A stretch of 64,000 bases of DNA from Myxococcales bacterium (GCA_003170275.1 PNAM01000009.1:62001-126000), one strand, 5' to 3'. Numbered from the stretch's first letter, positions 42,229 to 51,851 are shown. Notes: generated from the sequence alone by a model not told the origin. Numbers and translations: made by a program.

Positions 42229-43662
42229 ATGGGTCCGGCTACGCGGTTCGTCGCCATCAATCTGGCGCTCTTCCTCATGACGGGGATCGGCTGGTGCGCC
42301 GAGCAACTGGCCGCTACGCCGCCCGGCGTTCCGAGCATGGAGCTATCCGAGGCCCTCGACTACGCGAGCGCGCACCAGCCACAGATTCGCAGCGCCTTGG
42401 CGGAGCTCGCCGCGCGGCAGAGCGAAGCACGGGTGCCCCGGGCGGCGTGGTTTCCGCAGGTGGGTGCGTCCGCCCAGTTGCTCGTTGGGAGTACCAACAA
42501 TACGACCGCCAGCTACTTGAACGTCCCCGAGACCGATCTGCCGCGAATCGGTTCCACCAGGGCGGTGGGCAGCACCAATTGGTCGCCTTCTCCGTCGAGC
42601 CTGTTGGCGCTCACCATCGATCAGCAGGTGTACGACTTCGGGCGGATCGCCGCCCAGGCATCGGTCGCCGACGCCCAGGCCGACATCGCCCGTGCGAATG
42701 CCGAGACCATCGGCCTCGAAATCCAGCTCGCAGTCGAGGAATCGTTCCACGCCGTTCTCGCTGCGAAGGAAGTGATGGCCGCGACCGAAGACGCATACCG
42801 CCGCTCGCTCGCGCACCGCGACTACGCCAAGGCTGGTACGAAGAGCGGGCTCAGGCCGCCTATCGAGCTCACGCGCGCGCAGGCGGACGTCGCCTTGCTG
42901 GAGGTGCGTCGCGTCCGGGCGAGGACCGGGCTACAGGCGGCGCGTGCGTCGCTCGCCGCGGGCATCGGTGCCGGCACGCTCGAAGTAGACGCCAAGGCGC
43001 CGCCGGCAGGCGAGACCGGCACGATCGCGTTTGATGAGGCACTTCGTCTGGCGGCCGCACGAAATCCGGTGATCACGGCCGCGCTCTCGAGAGTCAAAGC
43101 GCAGCAGTCGGTCACGCGCGCGATCGCCCGTGAGCTGGCGCCGAATCTGTTCGCGTCGGCGACCCTGTCCGGACGCGCTGGCGGGGCAGCACCCTCCACC
43201 GGCGAAGTTCCGTTTGGCGAGGGTTGGCTTCCTGACGTCGGCAACTGGCACGTGGGCCTGGTGTTCCAGTGGAATCTCTTCGATATGACGGTGCTGGCCC
43301 GTCGATCGGCGGCGAAAGCGCGCGAAGGCGCCGCGCTCGCCGACCTCGAGCTGGCTCGCACGTCGGTCACCCTGGCCGCACAGCGCGCGTACCTCGAGCT
43401 CGACGCCGCGCAACAGGCGCTGCCTGGCCTCGCCTCTGCGTTGGCCGCTGCGCAAGCCAACCAGGCGCAGGCCGACGCCCGATTTCGCGCCGGGCTCGGC
43501 ACGACCATCGAGCTTGCGGACGCCGAATCACTCCTGACCAATGCGCAGCTCGAGTTGGCCATCGGCCGCTTCACCGTCGCGCGATCCCGCGCGGCGCTCG
43601 GTCGCGTGATTGCGGAGAAGCGCGTCATGCCTCCGCTTCCGAAAGGGAAGGCCAATGAGTAG
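42229..43662 (+). CDS. TolC-family outer-membrane efflux protein
   Basis: A 477-residue channel component of a tripartite pump. The N-terminal signal peptide (FVAINLALFLMTGIGWCA) is followed by two OEP halves. The first includes LSEALDYASAHQPQIRSALAELAARQSEARVPRAAWFPQVG, a typical first helix pair. The second repeats it with FDEALRLAAARNPVITAALSRVKAQQSVTRAIARELAPNL. The end LADAESLLTNAQLELAIGRFTVARSRAALGRV is the closing helix. GGGGAG precedes the ATG. The gene overlaps the membrane-fusion gene by 8 nt, so the pump is one operon. Confidence 0.92.
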   Translation: MGPATRFVAINLALFLMTGIGWCAEQLAATPPGVPSMELSEALDYASAHQPQIRSALAELAARQSEARVPRAAWFPQVGASAQLLVGSTNNTTASYLNVPETDLPRIGSTRAVGSTNWSPSPSSLLALTIDQQVYDFGRIAAQASVADAQADIARANAETIGLEIQLAVEESFHAVLAAKEVMAATEDAYRRSLAHRDYAKAGTKSGLRPPIELTRAQADVALLEVRRVRARTGLQAARASLAAGIGAGTLEVDAKAPPAGETGTIAFDEALRLAAARNPVITAALSRVKAQQSVTRAIARELAPNLFASATLSGRAGGAAPSTGEVPFGEGWLPDVGNWHVGLVFQWNLFDMTVLARRSAAKAREGAALADLELARTSVTLAAQRAYLELDAAQQALPGLASALAAAQANQAQADARFRAGLGTTIELADAESLLTNAQLELAIGRFTVARSRAALGRVIAEKRVMPPLPKGKANE

Positions 43663-44764
43663 CGACAGGCGTGTCGGTGCCGCCATCGTCCTGGGGGTCG
43701 GCGTGGTCCTCGTCGCGCTGTTCGCGCTCTACCTGCGCGCGGCATCCAAGACGAATCACGTCGCCCTGTCGGCGGCGCCGAAGCCCGTCTCGGTCGAGGC
43801 CGTCAGGAAGGGCACCTTTCGCCCGACTCGCTCGTATGTGGGCACGTTGCAGCCCTGGGGGCTCGCCAAGGTCGGTCCCCAGTACGTGTCTGCATACGTC
43901 GGTACGGTCCTGGTTCGCCCCGGCGCGATCGTCAAGCGCGGAGAGGTGCTTGCGACGCTCGACTGCCGCAACTCCTCGGCTGCGTCGCGCGAGATCGCCG
44001 CGCGCGCCAAAGCGCTCGAAGAGCGCCGCGACGCGATGGCGCACGAAGCCGACCGTATGAAGCAGATGACCGAAGGTGGATTTGCCTCGGTGAACGAGGT
44101 CGAGCAGCTCTCCGCCAACACCAGCGCCAAGACCGCCGAGATCGAGAGCATGAAGGCGGCCCTGGTTTCCAAGAGCCTCGAGGTCGACGATTGCATCCTG
44201 CGTGCGCCGTTCACCGGCGAGGTCGCGGACCGATTCGCCGACCCCGGCGCCTACGTGCGACCAGGAAACGCAGTCATCACCGTGATTGATCGGAACACCG
44301 TGCGCGTCTCGGCCGACGCGCCCGAGTCGGATTTCGCGGTGGTCGCTCCCAACACCGAGGTCACCATCGAAGGCTCGGCGACCGGCGCCAAATTGCCCGC
44401 GAGGATCAGCCGTAGGGCACCGGCGGCTGACGAATCAACCCGCACGATCCATTTCGAGATCGATATTCCCAACGCCAACCATGCTTTGCCGGTCGGCACC
44501 ACCGCTACGATTTCGATCGAGGTGGGAGAGCCGCAGAACGCCGCGCTCGTGCCCCTGCGCGCAGCTACGATCCATGGCGACAAGGCAACCATCTTCACGG
44601 TCGACAACGGCGTGGCAAAGCGCTCCGTCGTTGCGGTGCTGGGCGAGGCAACGGGCATCCTGTACCTCGATGCCAAACTGACCGCCGGAACACCGATCGT
44701 CATCGAAGGCAGGGCACTCCTCGACGATGGCGACAAGGTCAGCTCCAAGGAGCTTACCCGGTGA
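43655..44764 (+). CDS. RND efflux periplasmic adaptor (membrane fusion protein)
   Basis: A 369-residue adaptor starting at the ATG at 43655, inside the TolC stop region. An N-terminal membrane anchor (AAIVLGVGVVLVALFALYL) leads to a lipoyl-like half (GTVLVRPGAIVKRGEVLATLDC), a coiled-coil hairpin (about 95-160, many Ala/Lys/Glu), the second lipoyl half (LRAPFTGEVADRFADPGAYVRPG) and a beta-barrel domain with DESTRTIHFEIDIPNANHALPVGT. It links the TolC channel to the RND pump. Its stop overlaps the GTG start of the pump gene (GTGA). Confidence 0.92.
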   Translation: MSSDRRVGAAIVLGVGVVLVALFALYLRAASKTNHVALSAAPKPVSVEAVRKGTFRPTRSYVGTLQPWGLAKVGPQYVSAYVGTVLVRPGAIVKRGEVLATLDCRNSSAASREIAARAKALEERRDAMAHEADRMKQMTEGGFASVNEVEQLSANTSAKTAEIESMKAALVSKSLEVDDCILRAPFTGEVADRFADPGAYVRPGNAVITVIDRNTVRVSADAPESDFAVVAPNTEVTIEGSATGAKLPARISRRAPAADESTRTIHFEIDIPNANHALPVGTTATISIEVGEPQNAALVPLRAATIHGDKATIFTVDNGVAKRSVVAVLGEATGILYLDAKLTAGTPIVIEGRALLDDGDKVSSKELTR

Positions 44765-47700
44765 CCGCGCTCTCGCTGAGGAACCCGATCGCCGTCCTGA
44801 TGGTGTGCATTGGGCTAGCCGTCTTCGCATGCGTCGTCACGCCGCGCATGAGCATCGACACGTTTCCGGAGCTGACGCCGCCGGTGCTGGTGGTCGGCAC
44901 GCAAGCGCCCGGGCTCGGTCCCAAGGACGTCGAGAAGACCATCACCTGGCGCCTCGAGAAGTACGTGAGCGCCACGCCGGGCGTCGACCACGTCGAGAGC
45001 AACTCGCGCAACGGCCTCTCGATCATCTTCGTCTGGTTGAAGTGGGGCACGGATCTGAACTCCGCGCAGACCCTCGTTCAACAACAGGTGGCCTTCGCCA
45101 TGGCGGCCATTCCCAAGTCGCTCGGCGTCTTGCCGCCGTTCGTGTTGCAGTACGACCCGTCGAACGCGCCGGTCGTGCAGGTATCGGTGTCGGGCGGCGG
45201 CCTCACCGGTCCTCAGCTCTTCGACTACGCGTTCAACAGCATCGAGCCGATCCTCGAGGGCATCCCAGGGGTCGCCTCCGCCGCGCTCAACGGTGGGCGG
45301 CAGCGCCAGATCAACATCGTCGTCGATCCGGTCAAGGCAGCCGCCAGGCGCGTGACCTCGGCCGACATCTCCGCCGCAGTCGCGCAGTCCAACGCGCTCT
45401 TGCCGTCGGGCGCGTTCATCTCGAAAGCGTTCGATGCCAACGTCTATACGAACGCCGTCCCGCTGCAGGTGAAGTCGATTGGCGAAGCGGTCATTACGTT
45501 GCACGAAGGGAAGCCCGTGCTGATCCAGGACGTCGCGCGGGTTGAAGACGGCGGTGCGCCGGAGACCCAGGCCGTGTCGGTGAACGGTCAGGACGCCGTC
45601 TATCTGAACGTCCTGCGCATCCCGGGCGGCAACACCATCGAGATCGTCGACCAGGTCAAGGCGGCAGTCGCGAGTCTCAAGGATCTCCCCGCGGGTCTCG
45701 AAGTGAAGGCGATCTTCGACCAGTCGACGTTCGTGCGTACCGCGTACTTCGGACTGCGCAAGGAGATCGTCCAGGCGTTGGTGCTGATCGCGATCGTGAT
45801 CCTGATCTTCCTGCAGAGCGTCCGCGGAACGATGATCGTCGCGGTCGCGATCCCGCTGTCGTTCGCCATCACGCTGATCGTCCTGTACTCGCAAGGCCAG
45901 ACGCTCAACGCGTTCACCCTCGGCGGTCTCACGCTGGCGATGGGGCGTCTCGTCGATGACGCGGTGGTGGTGCTCGAGTCGATTCACCGGCACCAGAAGA
46001 AGGGCCTCAGCATCGTCGACGCCGCGCTCCATGGAACCAATGCGGTCGCACTGCCGGTCCTGGCGTCCACCCTGACGACGATGGCCGTGCTCCTCCCAGT
46101 GATGCTGCTCGCCGGCTTGGCGCGAAAGCTGTTCGCGCCGCTCGCGCTCACTGTCGCGGTCGCGATGATCGCGTCGTACTTCGTCTCGGTTTGCGTCACG
46201 CCGGTCGCCTGCCGCTACTTCCTCGGGCAACTGACCCCGGGCCGCTTCTGGAAGCGCATCGAGCACGCGATCGATCGTCTGGCGAACGGGTACGCCTCGG
46301 TCCTTCGATCGACGCTGCCGTTCGGCAAGATGATCCTCGGCGGCGCGCTGGTGCTGGTAGTGGCTTCGGGCTTCGTTGCCTCTCGCCTTCCCAGCACCTT
46401 CTTCCCCGACATCGACGAATCGATGGAACGCGTCTACGTCCGCTTCGCGCCGGGAACCTCCCTCGATCAGGCGACGCGCCAGACCGACGAGATCGGCAAG
46501 CGTCTGTCGAAGGAGCTCACGCCCGTGAACGTCGACCTGGTGCTGGCGAACGTCGGCTCGCCCAACAACGCGCGCAGCGCGATGACCAGCCCCAACTGGG
46601 GCCCCTACATGGGCTTCATCCGCCTGGCGCTCACCGACTCCGAGCATCGGAAGCTCTCGCAGCAGCAGATCGCGGACCAGTCGCGCGACATCCTCACCCG
46701 GGAATTCCCTGGCGTGGAGTTCTTGCAAGCACCGGGCGGCCTGGTCGCGAGCGTATTTTCAAACGGCTACATCTCGCCGCTGGTCATCGAGGTGCGCGGC
46801 GACAAGCTCGAGGCGATCGACGAGCAGGCGCGCGCAGTGGCCGAGGTTGCGCGAACGGTCGCGGGCGTTCGCGACGTTCGTTCTTCTCTCGACCTGAACT
46901 ATCCGGAGGTACGCGTCGACGTCGATCGCGAGAAGGCGGGCCTGGTCGGCGTTTCCGCGCGCACCATCGGCCAGTCCACGCTCGAGGCGACGCTCGGCAA
47001 CATCAACACACCGAGCGTGTGGATCGACGCCGGCAACGGGCAGTCCTACTACGTAGTGACCTATTACAGTCACCAGGCCGTCTCCGATCCCAACGCGCTG
47101 GGTCAGCTCCCGGTTCGCGTCTCGAGCGAAGGAAAGGCGGTCAGCCTGGGCGCGTACAGCACCATTCGTCGCTCGGTCGGACCGGTCGCGGTGGAGCGGA
47201 ACCAACTACAACGGGCCGTACACATCCTCGCGCAGGTCGAGGGCCGCGATATCGGGACCGTGGCAACGGACATCGAAGCGGCGCTGGCGAAAGATCCCAG
47301 GACGGCGCACGTCCGGTTCGACTTCGTAGGGCAGGTGCAGCTCATGCGCAGCACGTTCTCGGGCCTCGGCCTGGCACTCGGGTTGGCCGTGATGGTGGTG
47401 TTCATGATCATGGCATCGCAGTTCCGATCGCTGCGGCTGCCCTTCATCATGCTGTTCACCATCCCGGTTGCGCTGGTCGGGATCGTCATCGCTCTACTCG
47501 CCGCCGGCCAGGGGTTCTCGATCACGGCGTTGATGGGAATCTTGATGGTCATCGGCATCGCCGTCTCGAACGGCATCCTCCTGGTCGACGACGCGGCTCG
47601 GCGGCTCGAAGAAGGAGCAGCACCGGTCGAGTCGATCATCGAAGCCGCGCGCTCGCGTTTCGTGCCGATCGTCATGACCAGCCTGGCCACGGTGATCGGG

Positions 47701-47889
47701 CTCATCCCGACCGCGTTTGCGATCGAGCACGGCACTGAAGCAAATCAACCGCTGGCGCTCGCCGTCGTCGGCGGCCTGACCTCGTCAACCATTCTCTCGC
47801 TGTTTCTGGTTCCCACCATCTATCTCCTGCTCGCCAAGCGCGGAAACAAGGTCGAGAAGGCCTGGGCGGGCAGGGAAGGCCACGTCTAA
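44761..47889 (+). CDS. RND-family efflux transporter (AcrB/HAE-1-like permease)
   Basis: A 1,042-residue proton-driven pump starting at the GTG at 44761. The usual two-fold RND layout is present: TM1 (LRNPIAVLMVCIGLAVFACVV), a large periplasmic loop, TM2-6, a second loop after TM7 (ILGGALVLVVASGF) and TM8-12. TM4 carries the proton-relay pair Asp399/Asp400 in GRLVDDAVVVLES, so it resembles drug-type rather than heavy-metal pumps. TM11 has the GIAVSNGILLVDDA segment. Substrates cannot be read from sequence. It is the third gene of the operon next to the kinase/NtrC pair. Confidence 0.93.
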   Translation: MTALSLRNPIAVLMVCIGLAVFACVVTPRMSIDTFPELTPPVLVVGTQAPGLGPKDVEKTITWRLEKYVSATPGVDHVESNSRNGLSIIFVWLKWGTDLNSAQTLVQQQVAFAMAAIPKSLGVLPPFVLQYDPSNAPVVQVSVSGGGLTGPQLFDYAFNSIEPILEGIPGVASAALNGGRQRQINIVVDPVKAAARRVTSADISAAVAQSNALLPSGAFISKAFDANVYTNAVPLQVKSIGEAVITLHEGKPVLIQDVARVEDGGAPETQAVSVNGQDAVYLNVLRIPGGNTIEIVDQVKAAVASLKDLPAGLEVKAIFDQSTFVRTAYFGLRKEIVQALVLIAIVILIFLQSVRGTMIVAVAIPLSFAITLIVLYSQGQTLNAFTLGGLTLAMGRLVDDAVVVLESIHRHQKKGLSIVDAALHGTNAVALPVLASTLTTMAVLLPVMLLAGLARKLFAPLALTVAVAMIASYFVSVCVTPVACRYFLGQLTPGRFWKRIEHAIDRLANGYASVLRSTLPFGKMILGGALVLVVASGFVASRLPSTFFPDIDESMERVYVRFAPGTSLDQATRQTDEIGKRLSKELTPVNVDLVLANVGSPNNARSAMTSPNWGPYMGFIRLALTDSEHRKLSQQQIADQSRDILTREFPGVEFLQAPGGLVASVFSNGYISPLVIEVRGDKLEAIDEQARAVAEVARTVAGVRDVRSSLDLNYPEVRVDVDREKAGLVGVSARTIGQSTLEATLGNINTPSVWIDAGNGQSYYVVTYYSHQAVSDPNALGQLPVRVSSEGKAVSLGAYSTIRRSVGPVAVERNQLQRAVHILAQVEGRDIGTVATDIEAALAKDPRTAHVRFDFVGQVQLMRSTFSGLGLALGLAVMVVFMIMASQFRSLRLPFIMLFTIPVALVGIVIALLAAGQGFSITALMGILMVIGIAVSNGILLVDDAARRLEEGAAPVESIIEAARSRFVPIVMTSLATVIGLIPTAFAIEHGTEANQPLALAVVGGLTSSTILSLFLVPTIYLLLAKRGNKVEKAWAGREGHV

Positions 47890-47920
47890 CTGGTTGCTCC
47901 TGCAACGGACCCGTGGTCAG

Positions 47921-48256
47921 TTATTGCAAAACGATCGGCCAGCGGATGCGCATCTCGCGGCCTTTGAACGGCGAGAAGACGGCGCTCGACTTGACGGCGG
48001 CGGCGACGCATTCGCCGGTCGGCGTGTTGGCGAACTGGTCGATCGCCTTGGCCGTCGTGACTCGTCCGTCGGGCGCGATGTTCATGCCGACGTCGACGCG
48101 GCCTGGCACCTTGAACCGCGCGTAGCAGGCGTGCGCCGGGTCGCGCACCGGCTGCATGCCGCGGATGAGCGCCGGCTTGTCGAGCTGATCGGGCACGACG
48201 CCCGACGAGTGCGCGCATCCAGCGACTAGCACGACCACGCAGGCGAGCCGTTTCAC
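47921..48256 (-). CDS. Small lipoprotein with TonB-C/AgmX-like domain, 111 aa
   Basis: Starting at the GTG at 48256, VKRLACVVVLVAGC is a short lipoprotein signal. The mature part is a TonB C-terminal-like fold: ACYARFKVPGRVDVGMNIAPDGRVTTAKAID, then CVAAAVKSSAVFSPFKGREMRIRWPIVL, the pattern of the AgmX/PglI C-terminal domain in myxobacteria. It lacks the Pro-rich linker and TM helix of full TonB. The longer frame to 48,526 overlaps another gene and is not credible. It is convergent with the RND gene. Confidence 0.75.
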   Translation of the reverse strand: MKRLACVVVLVAGCAHSSGVVPDQLDKPALIRGMQPVRDPAHACYARFKVPGRVDVGMNIAPDGRVTTAKAIDQFANTPTGECVAAAVKSSAVFSPFKGREMRIRWPIVLQ

Positions 48257-48281
48257 GCGCGCATGGTACCACGCGCGCGCG

Positions 48282-48818
48282 GTGGCCTCGCACCTCGCCG
48301 GCACGAAGGTGCTCCTCTCGATGGTCTTCTTGCTCAGCGCTGGCTGCGCCGGCCTGATCATTCCGGCGAACTGGCGCGACCAGCCACCTCCCTGCCTGAT
48401 CGCGCGCGCCAGCGCCGGCCTCGGTTGCGACCCATCGCTCCTCACAGTGGAGATCCGCGTCTTGGCGAGGGTGGAAAAGACGATCCAAGCCGACGCCGAT
48501 CTCCTGACCAGAGCGGTCGAAAACATCTTCGATAACGCGCTCCGTTACACCCCCGCCGGCGGTCGAATAGAGGTGGCGGTTGAGGAGTCTGGACAGGCGG
48601 TGAATCTTCGCATCGGCAACACCGGCGTGCCCATCCCAGTAGAATTCCGAACCGCGATTTTCGACAAATACAACCAGTCGGCCTCGGCCAGCGGCCGCCT
48701 AAACATGGGACTGGGACTCTACTTTTGCCGTCTCGCCACTGAAGCGCACGGCGGGCGAATCTGGGTCGAGCAGACGGAAGCGTTGCCGACGGTGTTCGTA
48801 ATTCAGCTTCCTGCCTGA
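48282..48818 (+). pseudogene. Histidine-kinase ATPase fragment fused to a lipoprotein-like N-terminus
   Basis: From about residue 65 the protein is an HATPase_c domain: DLLTRAVENIFDNALRYTPAGG (N-box), LRIGNTGVPIP (G1-like) and RLNMGLGLYFCRLATEAHGG (G2). No dimerisation/His domain precedes it. Instead residues 1-45 look like a lipoprotein signal (VLLSMVFLLSAGC) plus unrelated sequence, which would place the ATPase outside the cytoplasm, where there is no ATP. The simplest reading is a kinase gene whose 5' part was deleted and fused by chance to another start. The only start is a GTG at 48282. Confidence 0.6.
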
Positions 48819-48873
48819 ACTTCAGGCTAGAATCAATGAGCAGGAGCGCAGAGCAAACTCGCGTTGGGGGCAG

Positions 48874-50712
48874 ATGAGTTCGAGCGACGGACATGATCTG
48901 AGGGCACTCTGGTTTGGTGAGGACGTTTCGTTGCTTGGGCACGTGCACACGCCGCGCGGCGCGGCCATCGATCTGTGCGCCGTGATTTGCCCGGCTCCGT
49001 TCGGCTACGACAACGTCTGCGCCCATCGTGGCCTCCGCATCCTCGGTGATCGCTTGGCGGCAGCGGGAATCGCCGCCTTTCGCTTCGACTTCCCCGGCTC
49101 GGGCGACTCTGATGGCGAGCAAGCCTGGCCCGCATGGAAGGCCGCCGTCGCGACGGCAGTGTCGACGGCTCGGCGCGAGACCGGTTGCGCTCACGTCGCG
49201 GTCATCGGTGTCGGACTGGGAGGATCGATTGCGCTGGCCGGTCTTGACGAGGGCCTCGGGGTCGACAAGCTCATCCTCTGGGGTGTGCCCACCCGCGCGC
49301 GTGCCTGGCTGCGCGAGCAGCGGGCCTACCAGAAGGTCGCTGCCCAGGCGGCTGCGAAAGCCGATACCGACATTCCGCCGCCGCCGCCGACTCCCAGCGG
49401 CGTCGAAGAGCTGGCTGGGTTCCCGATGTCCACCAAGCTCGCCGAGGAGCTCACGGCGTTCGATGTCAGCGCCGTGCCAGCCACTGCCTGGCCTGCTGAT
49501 CGCGCGCGACCCGTCACGCTGGTCATCACCCGCACCCTGAACGGCGAGGAGGCAGCTCTCACCAAAGCCTTGAGCGCACGCGGCATCGCCGCCACCGTCG
49601 AAGCGCGCGATGGGTTCAATCAGATGTTCGACCAGCCGCATCTTTCCATCGCACCCGAGCCGATCTTCGTGTTCATGCGCGACTGGCTCGTGAAGGATGT
49701 CGCGCACCGGGAAGCGTACCCACTCCCCGTGACGAACCGTTCAGGCGTGACGACGCGAATCGGCCGGGATGGTCTGGTCGAGGAGACGGCCCGTTACACA
49801 CCGGGAGACGGCGGGCTGCTGTTTTCGATCGAGACTCGACCGGTCGGCCGCGCACCCAATTCAACCTGGATGGTGCTCCTGACCGGACGCGCGGTCCGTC
49901 ATATCGGACCCAACCGGATCTGGGTGCGGATCGCCCGCGAGCTCGCCGCCAAGGGATTTGCGTCGCTCCGACTGGATGGGCGGAGCGTCGGCGACAGCGA
50001 CGGCGCTGGCAACGGCCTGATGCCCAACGAAGAGTATTACCAGGAGCACATCTACGACGACGTCGAGAAGGTCATGGGGATCGCGGTCGCGCAGGGCGCC
50101 AAGAAGTTCCTGATGACCGGGATCTGCTCCGGTGCGACGGCTTCCTACCAGATAGCCTGGCGACGTTCGGATGTGGGCGCCATCGTGCTGCTCAATCTGT
50201 TGCAGCTGCGCCATGACCCCGAGGACGATGATCGCGCGGTCGTCCAGCAGGCCGTGAAGTTCGGGCTGCGCAAGGAGCTGTGGACGAACCTGGACAACTA
50301 CCGGCGCCTCTTCAAGGTGGGGTTGTCCCCGCAGATGCGGAAGGTGATCTTCAGCAGTGCCGTGCTGCTCTCGCCCTTGCGCAAGCTGGTCTCGCTGGTC
50401 AAGAGCAAGGTGCAGAGGGGCGACCCCGACTACGTTGTGAAGGGCTTCAACGAGCTCGCCCAGAAGCCCGTCGAGATCGACGTCTTTCTCAGCCAGGGCG
50501 ACCTTTCCGTCAACTTCCTTGAACGCCACTTTGGCCCGGACCTGGCCAAGCTGGGGCGCGACCGCATTCGCGTCCACCGGGTGCACCACACGGATCACAC
50601 CATCCGCTCGCTCTTCGCGCAGGAGCAATTTTTCGAGGTTCTGCGCGCGGCCCTCGCCCGGATCGCGGAGCCTGGCCAGATGGCGTCAGATCGCAGGAAT
50701 CAGCTCCACTGA
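48874..50712 (+). CDS. Tandem alpha/beta hydrolase-fold protein, 612 aa
   Basis: Two alpha/beta-hydrolase domains. The first (about 10-280) has FRFDFPGSGDSDG, but its nucleophile elbow is GVGLG (112-116), with Gly where Ser should be, so it is probably inactive. The second (about 320-600) has LRLDGRSVGDSDG and elbow GICSG (416-420) with Cys418 as the nucleophile, as in dienelactone-hydrolase-type enzymes, plus a later Asp and His (FLSQGDLS, HHTDHTIRS). The arrangement resembles hydrolases beside polysaccharide and acyltransferase genes, and an acyltransferase-3 gene starts about 50 nt downstream. The reaction is unknown, perhaps ester cleavage or transfer on a polysaccharide. Confidence 0.75.
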   Translation: MSSSDGHDLRALWFGEDVSLLGHVHTPRGAAIDLCAVICPAPFGYDNVCAHRGLRILGDRLAAAGIAAFRFDFPGSGDSDGEQAWPAWKAAVATAVSTARRETGCAHVAVIGVGLGGSIALAGLDEGLGVDKLILWGVPTRARAWLREQRAYQKVAAQAAAKADTDIPPPPPTPSGVEELAGFPMSTKLAEELTAFDVSAVPATAWPADRARPVTLVITRTLNGEEAALTKALSARGIAATVEARDGFNQMFDQPHLSIAPEPIFVFMRDWLVKDVAHREAYPLPVTNRSGVTTRIGRDGLVEETARYTPGDGGLLFSIETRPVGRAPNSTWMVLLTGRAVRHIGPNRIWVRIARELAAKGFASLRLDGRSVGDSDGAGNGLMPNEEYYQEHIYDDVEKVMGIAVAQGAKKFLMTGICSGATASYQIAWRRSDVGAIVLLNLLQLRHDPEDDDRAVVQQAVKFGLRKELWTNLDNYRRLFKVGLSPQMRKVIFSSAVLLSPLRKLVSLVKSKVQRGDPDYVVKGFNELAQKPVEIDVFLSQGDLSVNFLERHFGPDLAKLGRDRIRVHRVHHTDHTIRSLFAQEQFFEVLRAALARIAEPGQMASDRRNQLH

Positions 50713-50762
50713 GCGACGCGGCCCCCGAGCCGACCCCGCTCGAGCGCACGCTCCGCGGCCAG

Positions 50763-51851
50763 ATGCCGGTCCTGGACGCGCTGCGCGGGCTGGCGATCCT
50801 GGTCGTCCTCTTTCACCGCTTCAACCTCGACCTCACGCCCTCGTCTCTCCCGGCGCGCCTGCTGGCCTACGGCCTGGACGCGGGCTGGATGGGCGTGCAG
50901 CTCTTCTTCGTGCTGTCGGGCTTTCTCATCACCGGCATCCTCCTCGACAGCAAGACGCGCGCGCACTACTACCGCACGTTTTTCGGCAGGCGCGTGCTGC
51001 GCATCTTTCCGCTCTACTACGCCGTCTTGATCGGCGGCTTCGTGATCGTGCCCCTGGTCACGGGAAGACAGCCTGCCGGCCACGAGCACCAGCTCTGGCT
51101 CTGGACGTACCTGTCAAACTGGACCGGCCCCTTGGGGCTGGGGGTGGCGGCGTTTCCGCACTTCTGGTCGCTCGGCGTCGAGGAGCAGTTCTATTTCATC
51201 TGGCCGTTCCTGGTGCGCCGCTTGGCGCCGCGCGGCCTGATGGCCGTGTGCGTTGGCTTGATCCTCGTCGCCCCGATCAGCCGCGCGATCGCTCATGGTT
51301 GGATCGGGCCCGCCGCCGCCTACGAATTCACGATCTGCCGCATCGACGCGCTGGCGATGGGCGCGGCCGCGGCGTGGGCTCTGCGCCAGCCGGGCATCGC
51401 CGCGGCCCTGGCTCGCCGGCAACGCGTGATCTACGCGCTCACCGCCGCTGTGCTGTTCGCCGGTGCGGTCGTCACGCGCGGCTACGTGCGCCTGACCCTG
51501 GTCACGCAGACCGCGGGGTACAGCATCCTGGCCTGGACGTTCGTCGTGCTGCTGGTCGGCTTCGTGCTGGCGCAGGCGAGCGGCGGCCAGCTCGCGCGCC
51601 GGCTCGCGCCCGCGCCGCTCCGCGCGCTCGGCAAGTACAGCTATGGCATGTACGTCTTCCACACGATCTTGCACCACGAGGTCGGCGTGCCCGTGCTCGC
51701 GCGCCTGGGCTGGATCACTCCCGGCGCGTGGCAGAGCCTGGTGTACACGGCGGCCATGACCGTGATGACGTTTCTCTGTGCGGTGGCCTCGTACCAGCTG
51801 GTGGAAAAGCACTTCCTGCGGCTCAAACGACACGCCTGGCTGCGGGCGTGA
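50763..51851 (+). CDS. Acyltransferase family 3 membrane protein (OafA/ExoZ-like)
   Basis: A 362-residue polytopic protein with about ten hydrophobic helices. It starts right at the family signature: MPVLDALRGLAILVVLFHR holds the LDxLRGxA motif and the catalytic His of TM1. It continues with FFVLSGFLITGIL, the RRVLRIFPLYY motif and HFWSLGVEEQFYFIWP. Family members move acetyl, succinyl or other acyl groups across the inner membrane to O-antigens, peptidoglycan or polysaccharides. The upstream hydrolase may act on the same substrate. The 3' end overlaps the convergent propeller gene by 29 nt. Confidence 0.92.
   Translation: MPVLDALRGLAILVVLFHRFNLDLTPSSLPARLLAYGLDAGWMGVQLFFVLSGFLITGILLDSKTRAHYYRTFFGRRVLRIFPLYYAVLIGGFVIVPLVTGRQPAGHEHQLWLWTYLSNWTGPLGLGVAAFPHFWSLGVEEQFYFIWPFLVRRLAPRGLMAVCVGLILVAPISRAIAHGWIGPAAAYEFTICRIDALAMGAAAAWALRQPGIAAALARRQRVIYALTAAVLFAGAVVTRGYVRLTLVTQTAGYSILAWTFVVLLVGFVLAQASGGQLARRLAPAPLRALGKYSYGMYVFHTILHHEVGVPVLARLGWITPGAWQSLVYTAAMTVMTFLCAVASYQLVEKHFLRLKRHAWLRA

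Noticed and set aside
44815..46728. Long open frame of 637 codons antisense to the RND gene
   Set aside because: It is the Asp/Arg/Glu-rich mirror of a clearly real transporter gene, with no recognisable domain.
47890..47920. Terminator between the RND gene and the convergent lipoprotein gene
   Set aside because: Only a 5-bp GTTGC/GCAAC hairpin without a U-tract; too weak to call.
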